Shown: positions 28,311 to 37,807 of the stretch, in pieces | How the letters are laid out: each line of letters starts with the position of its first letter | How positions within the stretch are numbered: position 1 is the stretch's first letter | Source: Chloroflexota bacterium | GTDB taxonomy: Bacteria; Chloroflexota; Dehalococcoidia; Dehalococcoidales; UBA2162 | Direction: 5' to 3' | DNA: 64,000 nucleotides | Assembly (NCBI GenBank): GCA_016190825.1 | Contig: JACPPV010000024.1 | Coordinates: forward strand, 1 to 64,000 | Made by a program: the position numbers and the translations under genes | Notes under the pieces: model-generated | Seen by the model: the letters and a program-made list of their open reading frames with translations, nothing else | What the model was told of the DNA's origin: nothing | Databases searched by the model: none

Positions 28311-28874
28311 ATGAAATTAGAAGTAAGCATAAGCAGAAGGTCACGGTATGTGCTGGGAGCAGGCGCGTGCATTGTGGCTCTTGCCATTATCGGCACAATG
28401 TATTCCAGACAGACGCAGGAGCAGGACCAGCTAAACAAGGAGCTGGATGCGGCGCAAGCACGGCTCGCAGCGGTGTCGTCCACGACGCTTTCTGCCCGCC
28501 AATCAGACCTTGACGCTCAGCTTATCAGTCTGCAGGCTGACATTGAGTCGTTCAAAAGCCAGCTCAGCCCTGAGGTAATCAGCCCTGATATCAGCGATGC
28601 CCTGTTTGCAACCGCCAGAGAGAAGAAAGTTGAAATCACCAGCCTTTCTTCTAACTCCAGGGCAAATTCGGAGGTAGAAAATGTGCCGGGCTTGATCTTG
28701 CCATTAACCCTTTCGGTCAAAGGAAATGTGCCCAGCATGCTTTCCTTCGTATCTGAGCTTGGCGTGAAGTTCCCCACAGGAGTGGTCAGAGCGGTCGATT
28801 TGACCATCCACACCGGCAACGTGTTGCCTTCCGCGAACATCAACCTGGATATTTATGCTTATAAAGGTGACTAA
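28311..28874 (+). CDS. PilO-like pilus alignment protein
   Basis: Single N-terminal TM, coiled coil, C-terminal ferredoxin-like region; located before pilMN. Confidence 0.65.
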   Translation: MKLEVSISRRSRYVLGAGACIVALAIIGTMYSRQTQEQDQLNKELDAAQARLAAVSSTTLSARQSDLDAQLISLQADIESFKSQLSPEVISPDISDALFATAREKKVEITSLSSNSRANSEVENVPGLILPLTLSVKGNVPSMLSFVSELGVKFPTGVVRAVDLTIHTGNVLPSANINLDIYAYKGD

Positions 28875-28875
28875 T

Positions 28876-30648
28876 ATGAATAAGAACGTTACCAAAACGA
28901 AAGAGAACGCTCGAAAGATCGAAGAGGCTAGGAAACAAGCGATGAAGGTTGCCAGTATCCAGGCCAAGGAAAAAGCCAGGCAGGAGGCTCAGAATGCCCG
29001 CAGGGCAAAGGAGGCTGAGAAGCTGGCCCTCAAGGCCGCCAAAGTCCAGGCTCAAGAAAAGGCCAAGCAGAATGCCGAGGATGCCCGCAAGATGAGGGCC
29101 GCCGCGAGGGCTGAAAGGATACGCAATTTGAAGAGAAAGTTGGCCGAGAGCCCCGCAATTCTGCGTGATAAAGTTGGCCGCCTGTTTGCCAGGAGAGTAA
29201 TCACCCTGTACTTCGGTGATGATAGTATCAAGCTGGTAGCTGCTAGAGGCAGGAGCATCGAAAAATGGGATACGGTGACGATCGAGCCGGGGCTGGTCAG
29301 CAACGGAGTCATTACTGATCCTGCCAGGGTTGGCACACAGATAGAGCAATTATTTTTAAAACACTCTTTACAGCCGAAGAGAGTCATCACCGGCCTGAGC
29401 GGTCTTCACGCCCTTTCCCGCATCATGACTCTGCCCTATTTGCCGGCAAATGCACGGGATGAGGCCGTCCACCGCGAATCGGAAAGGGAACTACCAATTC
29501 CTATGGAAGATATTTACCTTTCCTGGCAAGTTGTCGGTACTACGCGCACAGATATGAGAATCTTGCTCATAGCCTACGCCCGTAATGTTATTGATGCCCT
29601 GGCGGCGACCCTGCGCGAGGCAAAGATAAAGCCTTATGTCATGGACCTGGCGCCGCTTGCATTGACAGGAGTGGTGGATAAGGCAACGACGGCCGTCTTC
29701 GATGTCAGGGAGGGCGAAATTGATATAGTAATTATGATTGACGGAGTTCCCGAGCTGATCCGCAGCTTGCCACTCCCCCGTGCAAGGTCTTTGAAAGAGC
29801 AGCTACCCATAATAAGAGAGGAACTAGAGCGGACCATCAGGCTATATGTGCCGGAAAAGCCATTGCAGGGGACTTTGCCAATATTTGGCTCAGGAGAGAT
29901 CGACTCCGCTGCTTTACGAACGTTGTCTGAAGAGCTTGGTCAGGAGATTAGGCCATGTTCTCCGGCACTGGGTTGCCCTGATGGTCTAGCTCCGGCCAGC
30001 TATATGGTCAACATGGGGCTCGTTGCCCGGAGACTGGCACCGCCAAACGGCGTCCATCCGTACATCAATATCAATGCGCTACCCGTGACTTACCGTCCGG
30101 CAAGTCATGCCCCGCAGGTCTTATCTATCGCCGGAATCGTTCTTACCGTCGGTCTGGGAGCCACCGGCGCCGTTTCCCTGCGAACCATGGCTGCGGAAAC
30201 CACAGAGTTAAGGTCCACGCTGGAAACAGTCAACCAGTTGGTCGTCCAAAAACAAATAGACCTTGCCGCGCAGCGAAAACAGGTGGCTGAACTGGAAGGC
30301 AAGGTAGCTGATGTATCACAGACCCGGTCCAGGTTCGCCGCGGCCATCGATAGGTTAAAGGGAGGCCAGGCTATCATACGTGACGACCTGGAGCTGGTAA
30401 CCAGCTCTCGTCCCACTTCGATCACTCTTACTTCCGTCAAGACTAGCGCACCCGCTTCCACCAGAACAGGTGGTGATGTAATAGTAGAAGGAAGATCGCC
30501 AGACGAAGCGGCCATTAATGGTTATGCCAGGACACTGCTCAACAGTAAACGCTTTAGCGATGTTGTTATTGCCAGCCTGCGTGACGACGATGCTCCATCA
30601 GCTACCGGAGATCTGGACAAGCTTTTCCAATTGATATTAAAGCGGTAA
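28876..30648 (+). CDS. PilM-PilN fusion with charged N-terminal helical extension
   Basis: PilM-like 'ITLYFGDDSIKLVAARG...EPGLVSNGVITDP...VITGLSGLHALSRIMTLPYLPANARDEAVHRESERELPI'; PilN-like C-term 'YININALPVTYRP...QVLSIAGIVLTVGL' plus coiled coil. Confidence 0.8.
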   Translation: MNKNVTKTKENARKIEEARKQAMKVASIQAKEKARQEAQNARRAKEAEKLALKAAKVQAQEKAKQNAEDARKMRAAARAERIRNLKRKLAESPAILRDKVGRLFARRVITLYFGDDSIKLVAARGRSIEKWDTVTIEPGLVSNGVITDPARVGTQIEQLFLKHSLQPKRVITGLSGLHALSRIMTLPYLPANARDEAVHRESERELPIPMEDIYLSWQVVGTTRTDMRILLIAYARNVIDALAATLREAKIKPYVMDLAPLALTGVVDKATTAVFDVREGEIDIVIMIDGVPELIRSLPLPRARSLKEQLPIIREELERTIRLYVPEKPLQGTLPIFGSGEIDSAALRTLSEELGQEIRPCSPALGCPDGLAPASYMVNMGLVARRLAPPNGVHPYININALPVTYRPASHAPQVLSIAGIVLTVGLGATGAVSLRTMAAETTELRSTLETVNQLVVQKQIDLAAQRKQVAELEGKVADVSQTRSRFAAAIDRLKGGQAIIRDDLELVTSSRPTSITLTSVKTSAPASTRTGGDVIVEGRSPDEAAINGYARTLLNSKRFSDVVIASLRDDDAPSATGDLDKLFQLILKR

Positions 30649-30665
30649 ATACAGGAGAGTGAATT

Positions 30666-31790
30666 ATGATGGACATTACATCATTGGTCTATCTGGCGGG
30701 CTCGGCCAAGGCGTCCGATATACACCTCTCGGTTGCCGGCCCGCCCGTACTCAGGATCCATGGCACGCTTGTCCCGGTGGCTGACCACCCAAGGCTAACG
30801 CCGGATGACGTAGAAATGGCTCTTCTCCAATTGGCGTCAGAGAAAGAGGTAGAGGCCTTTCGCAATAACCTGGAACTGGACTTTGGCCGCACGTTCCCCG
30901 GCATCGGCCGTCTGCGGTGTAATGCCGCCCTTCAGCGGGGCACAATCGCCCTGTCAATGCGTCTGGTACGTGATAATATCCCGTCATTCGAAGAACTTCA
31001 CCTGCCTGAGATGTGCAAAGACCTGGCACAAAAACCCCTGGGGCTAGTGGTTGTCAGCGGCCCTACCGGAAGCGGAAAGTCAACCACACTCGCGGCAATG
31101 ATTGACTACCTTAACCATAACCACAGCCGCCGCATAGTGACGATAGAAGATCCGATGGAATATGTCTTCTCCGATGACCGGTGCACAATCATCCAGCGTG
31201 AACTGGGGAAGGACACAACTTCCTTCGCCCAGGCATTAAGACACGTGCTGCGGCAAGACCCGGACATTATCATGGTGGGTGAAATGAGGGATATGGAGAC
31301 GGCAGCAGCGGCGCTGGCTATCGCCGAGACAGGGCACCTGGTCCTGACAACTGGCCACGCTCCGAGTGCCTCCCAGGCAGTTGAACGCGTCATTGACCTG
31401 TTTCCCGTTTCAGAACGCAATTTCGCCCAGACCAGGATGGCTTCACTCCTCGTCGCGATTCTCTGCCAGAAACTTATTCCTACCGCTGACGGCGCCGGGC
31501 GGGTACCCGCGATCGAACTTATGCTGGGTAACACCGCAGTAAAGAACGTCATCCGGGAAGGAAAGCTGCACCAGCTGCCCAATGTGATCCGGACTTCTTA
31601 CCAGGAAGGTATGCGAGTGCTGGACCAATCGATGGTGGACCTGTATTCGCAGGAGCTGATAAGCGGTAAGAGCCTGCTTTCTTACTGCAACGACCGCGTT
31701 GAGGTAGAAAAGCTCATTGGCGATATCAATCTCAAACTAAACGGCAATCGGGAGCAGGGATCCATTTATTCATTTTCATCCCAAACATAG
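30666..31790 (+). CDS. pilT: Twitching motility ATPase PilT
   Basis: 'ASDIHLSVAGPPVLRIHGTLVPV', 'VVVSGPTGSGKSTTLAAMIDYLN', 'AVKNVIREGKLHQLPNVI'. Confidence 0.95.
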   Translation: MMDITSLVYLAGSAKASDIHLSVAGPPVLRIHGTLVPVADHPRLTPDDVEMALLQLASEKEVEAFRNNLELDFGRTFPGIGRLRCNAALQRGTIALSMRLVRDNIPSFEELHLPEMCKDLAQKPLGLVVVSGPTGSGKSTTLAAMIDYLNHNHSRRIVTIEDPMEYVFSDDRCTIIQRELGKDTTSFAQALRHVLRQDPDIIMVGEMRDMETAAAALAIAETGHLVLTTGHAPSASQAVERVIDLFPVSERNFAQTRMASLLVAILCQKLIPTADGAGRVPAIELMLGNTAVKNVIREGKLHQLPNVIRTSYQEGMRVLDQSMVDLYSQELISGKSLLSYCNDRVEVEKLIGDINLKLNGNREQGSIYSFSSQT

Positions 31791-32069
31791 AGGGGACTCT
31801 CTCCATGGACTCGCCCGGCATCCGCCGCGCCAGAGGAAAATCAGCGGGATAGCCGGCGGCTGGCATATGGTTATCCCGTGCGGGAGCTATGTGCTCTTTT
31901 CTTTCAACTGAATACGCCTGATATCCACTTTCCGCACAAACCCTCAATATATCTATGAGTGTTTTCGCCCAATCTGTCCATCACTCGCAGAGGAATTCTG
32001 TATCAAAGTTTTAAGAAAAAATCGTCCTATTGAAGCATGTTTTCCAACGAGAAAATAGACTAATGTAAG

Positions 32070-32109
32070 GCATCACGCGATGAAGGAGGAATGTCATATG
32101 AGGTGATGC
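32070..32109 (+). promoter_or_regulatory. Stem GCATCAC/GTGATGC enclosing a Shine-Dalgarno and a 2-codon ORF
   Basis: GCATCACgcgatgaaggaggaatgtcatatgagGTGATGC; 7-bp arms. Confidence 0.45.
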
Positions 32110-32173
32110 GCAAACGGTGCGCGGCGTATCCCGGTCCGCATTGTCTACTGTATGTTAGAAGGGAGTAAGGAAA

Positions 32174-32437
32174 ATGACCAAAATAATTATAGCGAGTTTA
32201 CTGGCACTAGTCCTGGTGGTGGCACCAGCGGGATCGGCCCTGGCTGTCCCGACGCATAGTCACACACTATGTACACCAGGTGAAGACCCAAGCATTGCTG
32301 AGGGAGTTACTGAGAACGCGCCTCACGATGCCTTCGAGAATTTTCATGACCTGGTACATGTGGGACAGCCGAGAGATGCGTTTGCTGACCCCAACAATCC
32401 GGTGGAATTTCAGCCACGGGGAGGAACGTGTCCGTAG
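32174..32437 (+). CDS. Small secreted protein of unknown function
   Basis: 87 aa with signal peptide 'MTKIIIASLLALVLVVAPAGSALA'. Confidence 0.6.
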   Translation: MTKIIIASLLALVLVVAPAGSALAVPTHSHTLCTPGEDPSIAEGVTENAPHDAFENFHDLVHVGQPRDAFADPNNPVEFQPRGGTCP

Positions 32438-32643
32438 CCTGGATAGGCGAACGAATGGTGCTGCCAGCAACCTACCCGAGCAGGCACATATCTTGTTGTC
32501 TACCGCGTTAGTGGTCATTTTCGAGATGGCAAAACTGCTATCGTGACCGTCCGGTAACGGCACCCCAGGGCGATCGGTAGATGAAACCCGCGGCTTGCCG
32601 GGGAAAAGCAAACTCAAAACTTAAGAAAGGAGAAGACCGCATA

Positions 32644-33162
32644 ATGAGAAACCTATTTACTGCGATTATGGTTGTAGCGCTGGTACTTGGCTCCACGGGG
32701 GCGCTTGCTTACGCTGCGCCCGGCAAAGTTACCGAGAAAGATACACTTAAGCTTCTGGCTGAGGTACGCCAGGCAACAGACAAATACCATGACGTAAGCG
32801 TCGCACTGGCCGATGGCTATACCAACGATCCCCTTGGCACCGGACCTCTTCCGTGCGAGCCAGCCATGGGCATTCATTACGTGGATTTGGAGCTGGCTTC
32901 TGATCTTGACGTAGATGAGATGACGCCCGAAATCTTGCTGTACGAACCGACCGACGAAGGGGCCAAGCTTGTTGGCGTGGAATATTTCGTAGCTTTCGTT
33001 GGTCAGCCGGCCCCTGTTCTGTTTGGCAGACCGATGAATGGCCCGATGGCGCCTCATGGACCTGGGATGCCGCCCCATTACGACCTGCACGTCTATCTGT
33101 GGGAGGGCAATCCAGACGGCGTCTTCGCGGAGTTCAACCCCAACGTTAAGTGCGGGGACTAA
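32644..33162 (+). CDS. Secreted protein of unknown function
   Basis: Signal peptide 'MRNLFTAIMVVALVLGSTGALAYA'; RBS AAAGGAGA; ATG 32644. Confidence 0.7.
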   Translation: MRNLFTAIMVVALVLGSTGALAYAAPGKVTEKDTLKLLAEVRQATDKYHDVSVALADGYTNDPLGTGPLPCEPAMGIHYVDLELASDLDVDEMTPEILLYEPTDEGAKLVGVEYFVAFVGQPAPVLFGRPMNGPMAPHGPGMPPHYDLHVYLWEGNPDGVFAEFNPNVKCGD

Positions 33163-33372
33163 TTCCGGCGATGCTGGAGGTTGAAGCCAACAGGGCGGTG
33201 CTCTCGACTGGGCTACTGGCACCCTCAAAGAGGCAGCCGCCTGAACCAAGGAGATGAAGCCTACGGCGAACATATTTTTCGGTCGGACTGAATATGGGTG
33301 GGAGCGGGATCATGCTCTCAAGTATGGACCATTCTCACTAGCAGCTTGCTTTGATTGCCAGGAATATCAGAC

Positions 33373-33407
33373 CGGGCTGGCGTTGTGTCAGCCCGATCTT
33401 TTTGTTT
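33373..33407 (+). terminator. Rho-independent terminator
   Basis: CGGGCTG-gcgttgtgt-CAGCCCG followed by ATCTTTTTGTTT. Confidence 0.75.
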
Positions 33408-33424
33408 GTCGGGAGGTGGCTCGA

Positions 33425-35020
33425 CTATACAGAAGGCGTGCTTTGTTTCAGCAACCAGTATTCCAGGCTGTCCGCCAGGGCAAGCCAGCTTGCCTCGATG
33501 ATATTCGTTGAGCTGCCAACGGTGCGCCATTCTTTATCGCCATCAGATGATTCGATGAGGACCCGGACCTGGGACTCGGTGCCGGTGCTTTCTTCTAGGA
33601 TTCGCACTTTGTAGTCTACCAGCTTGACCGGCGCGATGTTGGGATAATACTGGATAAGCGCCTTACGCAGCGCCTGGTCAAGCGCATTTACCGGACCGTT
33701 GCCTTCTGCGGCGGTGTGTATTATCTCCGTGCCGACCTTGACCTTGATCATCGCCTCAGCCAGCGTTTCCTCCAGATTGTTCCTGGTGGGCGCACGCCGC
33801 CGGGTTTCGATGACAACCATGAAATCAACGAGCTCGAACGGAGCTTTGTAGTCCGGCCTGGTCCGGTGAAACAGTAGTTCCATGGATGCTTCAGCGTTGT
33901 CATACTGGAAGCCGCGGCTCTCCAGCAACTTGACCCGCTCCAGCAACTTCCTGACCTCCGTCCCATCTTCCGATAGGTCGATCCCGAGCTCTCTAGCTTT
34001 GAGAATGATATTCTGGCGGCCGGATAACTCTGATACCACCGCCCTCCGCCGGTTACCCACCTGTGCCGGATCAACATGCTGGTAGCTGTTAGCCCATTTT
34101 GCCATCGCGTGAACGTGGAGTCCGGCTTTGTGGCTGAAGGCGCTGGCGCCGACATAAGGCCGAAACGGGTCGGGCGCCAGATTCGCCGCCTCACTGACAA
34201 AATTGGAGACCTCCGTCAGTCTGGCCAGTTGCTCATCGGTAATACAATCTATGCCCATTTTCAGCTTCAGATTGCCGATGATCGAGCACAGGTTCGCATT
34301 GCCGCATCGCTCCCCAAAACCGTTAATCGTGCCCTGCACCTGGATGGCGCCGGCGTTGAGCGCTACCAGGCTATTGGCTACCGCAAGCTCACCATCGTTA
34401 TGGGTGTGGATTCCCAGGTTAACGCCAGTCGCTGCCTTAGCCGCTTTGACGGCCGCCATGACTTCGCTGGGCAGAGCGCCCCCGTTGGTATCGCATAATA
34501 TCAGGCAGCTTGCTCCCGCCTCCTCCGCCGCCGTTAAACAGCGCAGGGCGTAATCCCGATCGGCTTTGAAACCATCAAAGAAGTGCTCCGCATCAAGGAA
34601 AACGGTCAGCCCCTTTCCCTTCAGATAGCGGACAGAATCGGTAATCATGCTTAGGTTTTCTTCCAGAGATGTCTCTAGCACCTGGGTTACCTGCGGCGCC
34701 GAGCTCTTGCCGACGATTGTGACTGTTCCCGTACCAGCGACGGCCAGCGCGTTGAGGTTGGCATCGGCTTCCGGCCTGGTGTGGGCGCGGCGGGTACTGC
34801 CGAAGGCAACTAGGATGGCGTTTGCCAGTTTCAGCTCTCTGGCACGCTGGAAAAACTCCTCGTCCTTGGGATTGGAGGCGGGCCAGCCGCCCTCAATATA
34901 ATGAACGCCCAACTCATCAAGTTTCCTGGTGATATTCAGTTTGTCCACCACGGAGAAAGAGACGCCTTCGCGCTGAGCGCCATCCCGTAGTGTGGAGTCG
35001 TAAAGTTGAATTTGTGGCAA
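33425..35020 (-). CDS. cimA: (R)-citramalate synthase
   Basis: 'QLYDSTLRDGAQREGVSFSVVDKLNITRKLDELGVHYIEGGWPASNPKDEEFF'; LeuA-like C-terminal regulatory domain. Confidence 0.93.
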   Translation of the reverse strand: MPQIQLYDSTLRDGAQREGVSFSVVDKLNITRKLDELGVHYIEGGWPASNPKDEEFFQRARELKLANAILVAFGSTRRAHTRPEADANLNALAVAGTGTVTIVGKSSAPQVTQVLETSLEENLSMITDSVRYLKGKGLTVFLDAEHFFDGFKADRDYALRCLTAAEEAGASCLILCDTNGGALPSEVMAAVKAAKAATGVNLGIHTHNDGELAVANSLVALNAGAIQVQGTINGFGERCGNANLCSIIGNLKLKMGIDCITDEQLARLTEVSNFVSEAANLAPDPFRPYVGASAFSHKAGLHVHAMAKWANSYQHVDPAQVGNRRRAVVSELSGRQNIILKARELGIDLSEDGTEVRKLLERVKLLESRGFQYDNAEASMELLFHRTRPDYKAPFELVDFMVVIETRRRAPTRNNLEETLAEAMIKVKVGTEIIHTAAEGNGPVNALDQALRKALIQYYPNIAPVKLVDYKVRILEESTGTESQVRVLIESSDGDKEWRTVGSSTNIIEASWLALADSLEYWLLKQSTPSV

Positions 35021-36118
35021 CTAAGAACCTCCCACCATTTTCGCAATCACGTCACCCATCTCTTTCGTTCCCACCTGGATTTTGCCCTCGCTCATTATAT
35101 CATAGGTGCGGTAACCTTCGTCCAAAGCAGTCTCAATGGCGTTCTCTACCGCCCGGGCTTCTTCTACGAGGTTAAGGGAATAGCGCAGCATCACGGCAGC
35201 GCTGAGAATCGTGGCGAGGGGGTTCGACACGTTCTGTCCGGTGAGAGACGGTGCGCTGCCGTGAATTGGCTCATAGAGACCAAAGATGCTTGTTCCTTCC
35301 CGTGGCACGCTGGCCAAACTGGCAGAGGGGAGCATACCCATCGAGCCGGACAGAACGGAGGCTTCATCGGTGAGGATGTCGCCGAAAGTATTTTCAGTGA
35401 CCAGCACATCGAGGGACCTGGGATTCTGAATCAGCCGCATGGCGCAGGAGTCAACCAGCATGTGCTCAAGCTCAATATCGGGGTATTCCGCTGCCATCTC
35501 AATGGCTATCTGACGCCACAGACGGGAAGTTTCCAACACGTTGGCCTTATCCACCGAGATTAGCCTCTTTTTTCGGCTACGGGCGAGCTCAAAGCCCACC
35601 CTGATGATGCGCTCGATTTCCTGCTCGGAGTAAGACATTGTGTCCACCGCCCGTCGCCCGCGGGAAGTAACCCACCGCCTCTTCGGACGCCCGAAGTAAA
35701 GGCCGCCGGTCAGTTCCCGGACAACGATCATATCCACGCCATCAACAACTTCCGGCCTGAGATTGGTGGCATTGATTAGCGTGGGAAAGACCTTCACCGG
35801 GCGCAGGTTGGCAAAGAGTCCTAGCCCCTTTCTTATCGCCAGGAGACCATCCTCCGGGCGGGTCTTTGCCTGCGGGTCATCCCACTTGGGACCGCCGACG
35901 GCGCCGAGCAGCACCGCCTGGCAGCCCTTACACATCTTCAGTGTGTCCGCGGTCAGCGCCTCTCCGGTCTTATCAATTGATACCCCGCCGATCAGTCCGT
36001 GGTGCAGGCTAAACTCGTGGCCATACTTTGAGGTAACGGTTCGCAATACCTTGACGGCTTCTTCCAAGACCTCCGGGCCGATGCCATCGCCAGGTAAAAC
36101 AGCTATATCAAACTTCAT
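35021..36118 (-). CDS. leuB: 3-isopropylmalate dehydrogenase
   Basis: 'IAVLPGDGIGPEVLEEAVKVL', 'RELTGGLYFGRPKRR', 'MLVDSCAMRLIQNPRSLDVLVTENTFGDILTDEASVLSGSMGMLPSASL'. Confidence 0.97.
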   Translation of the reverse strand: MKFDIAVLPGDGIGPEVLEEAVKVLRTVTSKYGHEFSLHHGLIGGVSIDKTGEALTADTLKMCKGCQAVLLGAVGGPKWDDPQAKTRPEDGLLAIRKGLGLFANLRPVKVFPTLINATNLRPEVVDGVDMIVVRELTGGLYFGRPKRRWVTSRGRRAVDTMSYSEQEIERIIRVGFELARSRKKRLISVDKANVLETSRLWRQIAIEMAAEYPDIELEHMLVDSCAMRLIQNPRSLDVLVTENTFGDILTDEASVLSGSMGMLPSASLASVPREGTSIFGLYEPIHGSAPSLTGQNVSNPLATILSAAVMLRYSLNLVEEARAVENAIETALDEGYRTYDIMSEGKIQVGTKEMGDVIAKMVGGS

Positions 36119-36204
36119 GCCAGAATCCTCCTGAAGAATAGTCTCTTACTTATCAGACTCTCATTTTCGCTTTTTTCTCCTTCGAAAGCAAGCACATTAG
36201 TTAA

Positions 36205-36381
36205 GAGGTTGTTTAGCAACTCACCCAAGCCGTTCGTGGCTCGCCACCGACCCTCGCCACAGGTGGTGAGCCGTTAGCCTGCCCTGAGAACAGACTAAGG
36301 GAACCACAACTGCCCTTCGACAAGCTCAGAGCTTGCCCCGTACGTGATACGGGGGCGAACGGAGTTATTAAAGGCTCTCTT
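36205..36381 (+). repeat. Dispersed intergenic repeat, copy R1
   Basis: Near-identical to 44804-44952, with a 27-nt extra segment flanked by gtgg. Confidence 0.9.
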
Positions 36382-36389
36382 ACTTAATG

Positions 36390-36480
36390 TCATTCCCGCG
36401 AAGCCTATCCCGTTCACGGTGAACTGTTCAGATAGCAAATTGTACGGATTGCTTCGGCACCGCGTGTCTCGCAGTTACGA
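36390..36480. repeat. Degenerate TGTCATTC-type intergenic element
   Basis: TGTCATTCCCGCGAAGCC...GTTCACGGTGAAC...GGATTGCTTCGG...CTCGCAGTTACG, degenerate right end. Confidence 0.4.
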
Positions 36481-36576
36481 ATTATGCGGCGGTTTTATGC
36501 TTCGGGACACACTATATTGGTCTCGCAGCATGATGGCGTGTGACGGTCTTGGCAGGCTCTCAAATCATCCCTCATC

Positions 36577-37398
36577 TTACCTAGAGGCAGCATAGAGTGC
36601 GATGGCGCCGAACAGAAACTGACGGGACGATACGCGGCTGAAACCGCTCCGCGTGAGCATTTGCTTGATTTCCTCTGGGGGATAGAAACAGGCGGCCGAT
36701 TCCGCGAGATAACGGTAGGCATCGAGGTCGCCCGAGATAAGCCAGCCGACAGGAAGCACCCACCAGCGCAGGTAAAGGTGGAAAAGCGCTTTCAGCAACC
36801 GGTTTTCAGGCTGGCCCGTTTCAAGGACAACGAACTTGCCTCCTGGAGCGGTCACTCTGAAAATTTCAGCGAGATTGGCTTGCGCGAGCGGATTTTCGCA
36901 GAGCAGGTTTCGAAAGGCAAACGAGACCATCACGCAGTCAAAATATCTATCGGGAAAGGGCAAGGCATCGGCGTATCCCTTGATGAATGATGGTTTTCTA
37001 ACGAGCGGTGCCGCCTTTTCCATTGCAAGGTCCAGCATCGGCTGGCTGCAGTCCAGTCCGGTCACTTTTACGGCGTAGGTTGCCCGACGCATGAGGTTGA
37101 CTGTCAGTTCGCCCGTGCCGCAACCGAGGTCGAGCACTGTGCTTGGCACCCCTGCCAGGCATTCCCGGGTTGCTTCCTGCCGCCAATGATTGACGCCGCC
37201 CCATGTTAAGACAAGATTAATCAGCTCGTAACGCCGCGGAATAGCCGAAAAAATTTCCTGCAGGGGCTTGGCAAACACAGCTTTTCGCATGGCGCCGGAC
37301 ATTTCTGACTCAGACTTTCTGCCCGCTTTGACGGCTGAAATTCGTTTCATTGTATCACCGCTTTGCGAAGCCATCAAGGATCTAGCTAGGTGAGCCAT
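36577..37398 (-). CDS. UbiE/MenG-like SAM-dependent methyltransferase
   Basis: 'SAIPRRYELINLVLTWGGVNHWRQEATRE', 'VLDLGCGTGELTVNLM', 'SFAFRNL', 'GGKFVVLETGQPENRLLKALFHLY'. Confidence 0.85.
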   Translation of the reverse strand: MAHLARSLMASQSGDTMKRISAVKAGRKSESEMSGAMRKAVFAKPLQEIFSAIPRRYELINLVLTWGGVNHWRQEATRECLAGVPSTVLDLGCGTGELTVNLMRRATYAVKVTGLDCSQPMLDLAMEKAAPLVRKPSFIKGYADALPFPDRYFDCVMVSFAFRNLLCENPLAQANLAEIFRVTAPGGKFVVLETGQPENRLLKALFHLYLRWWVLPVGWLISGDLDAYRYLAESAACFYPPEEIKQMLTRSGFSRVSSRQFLFGAIALYAASR

Positions 37399-37628
37399 CC
37401 GCGAAACTGTCGAATACGCACGTAAAGCAGCAAAAGAAAAAGGGTATTTACCCCGATCTTTCTGGTAAGATAGCTTTGATAACCAGCAAAAAATACGCAG
37501 GAGGAGGGAATGAATACCCCGTGCACATTATACAGACTCCGCTCTTTGATTTCGACACCTTCATCGCGAAAAAGGCAATGACCGTCTGCTAGTGGTGCTA
37601 GCTCGGTCAGGTCTTTGACCATGACCAT
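37386..37628 (-). CDS. Hypothetical protein upstream of ubiE-like gene
   Basis: 80-aa ORF with strong RBS (aaaggaggg) before ATG, overlapping the downstream gene start. Confidence 0.4.
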   Translation of the reverse strand: MVMVKDLTELAPLADGHCLFRDEGVEIKERSLYNVHGVFIPSSCVFFAGYQSYLTRKIGVNTLFLLLLYVRIRQFRGWLT

Positions 37629-37723
37629 GGGGCGTCCCTCCTTTCAGCTTTTACTCAACTGACTAGGATACGCCCCTCTTGTTTTTACACACAATAAGTT
37701 ACACTACCGACGCTTACAACTGT

Positions 37724-37752
37724 TTGACAAACACATCATTGTGTCTTACAAT
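37724..37752 (+). promoter_or_regulatory. Promoter TTGACA-N17-TACAAT of the padR operon with embedded ACACA-tcat-TGTGT palindrome
   Basis: -35 37724-37729, -10 37747-37752, palindrome 37731-37744. Confidence 0.75.
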
Positions 37753-37807
37753 TTACCCAAAGAGATATATCGTTTTATTGTTTGGCTCCTTGTGCAGGAA
37801 GGTGCTC

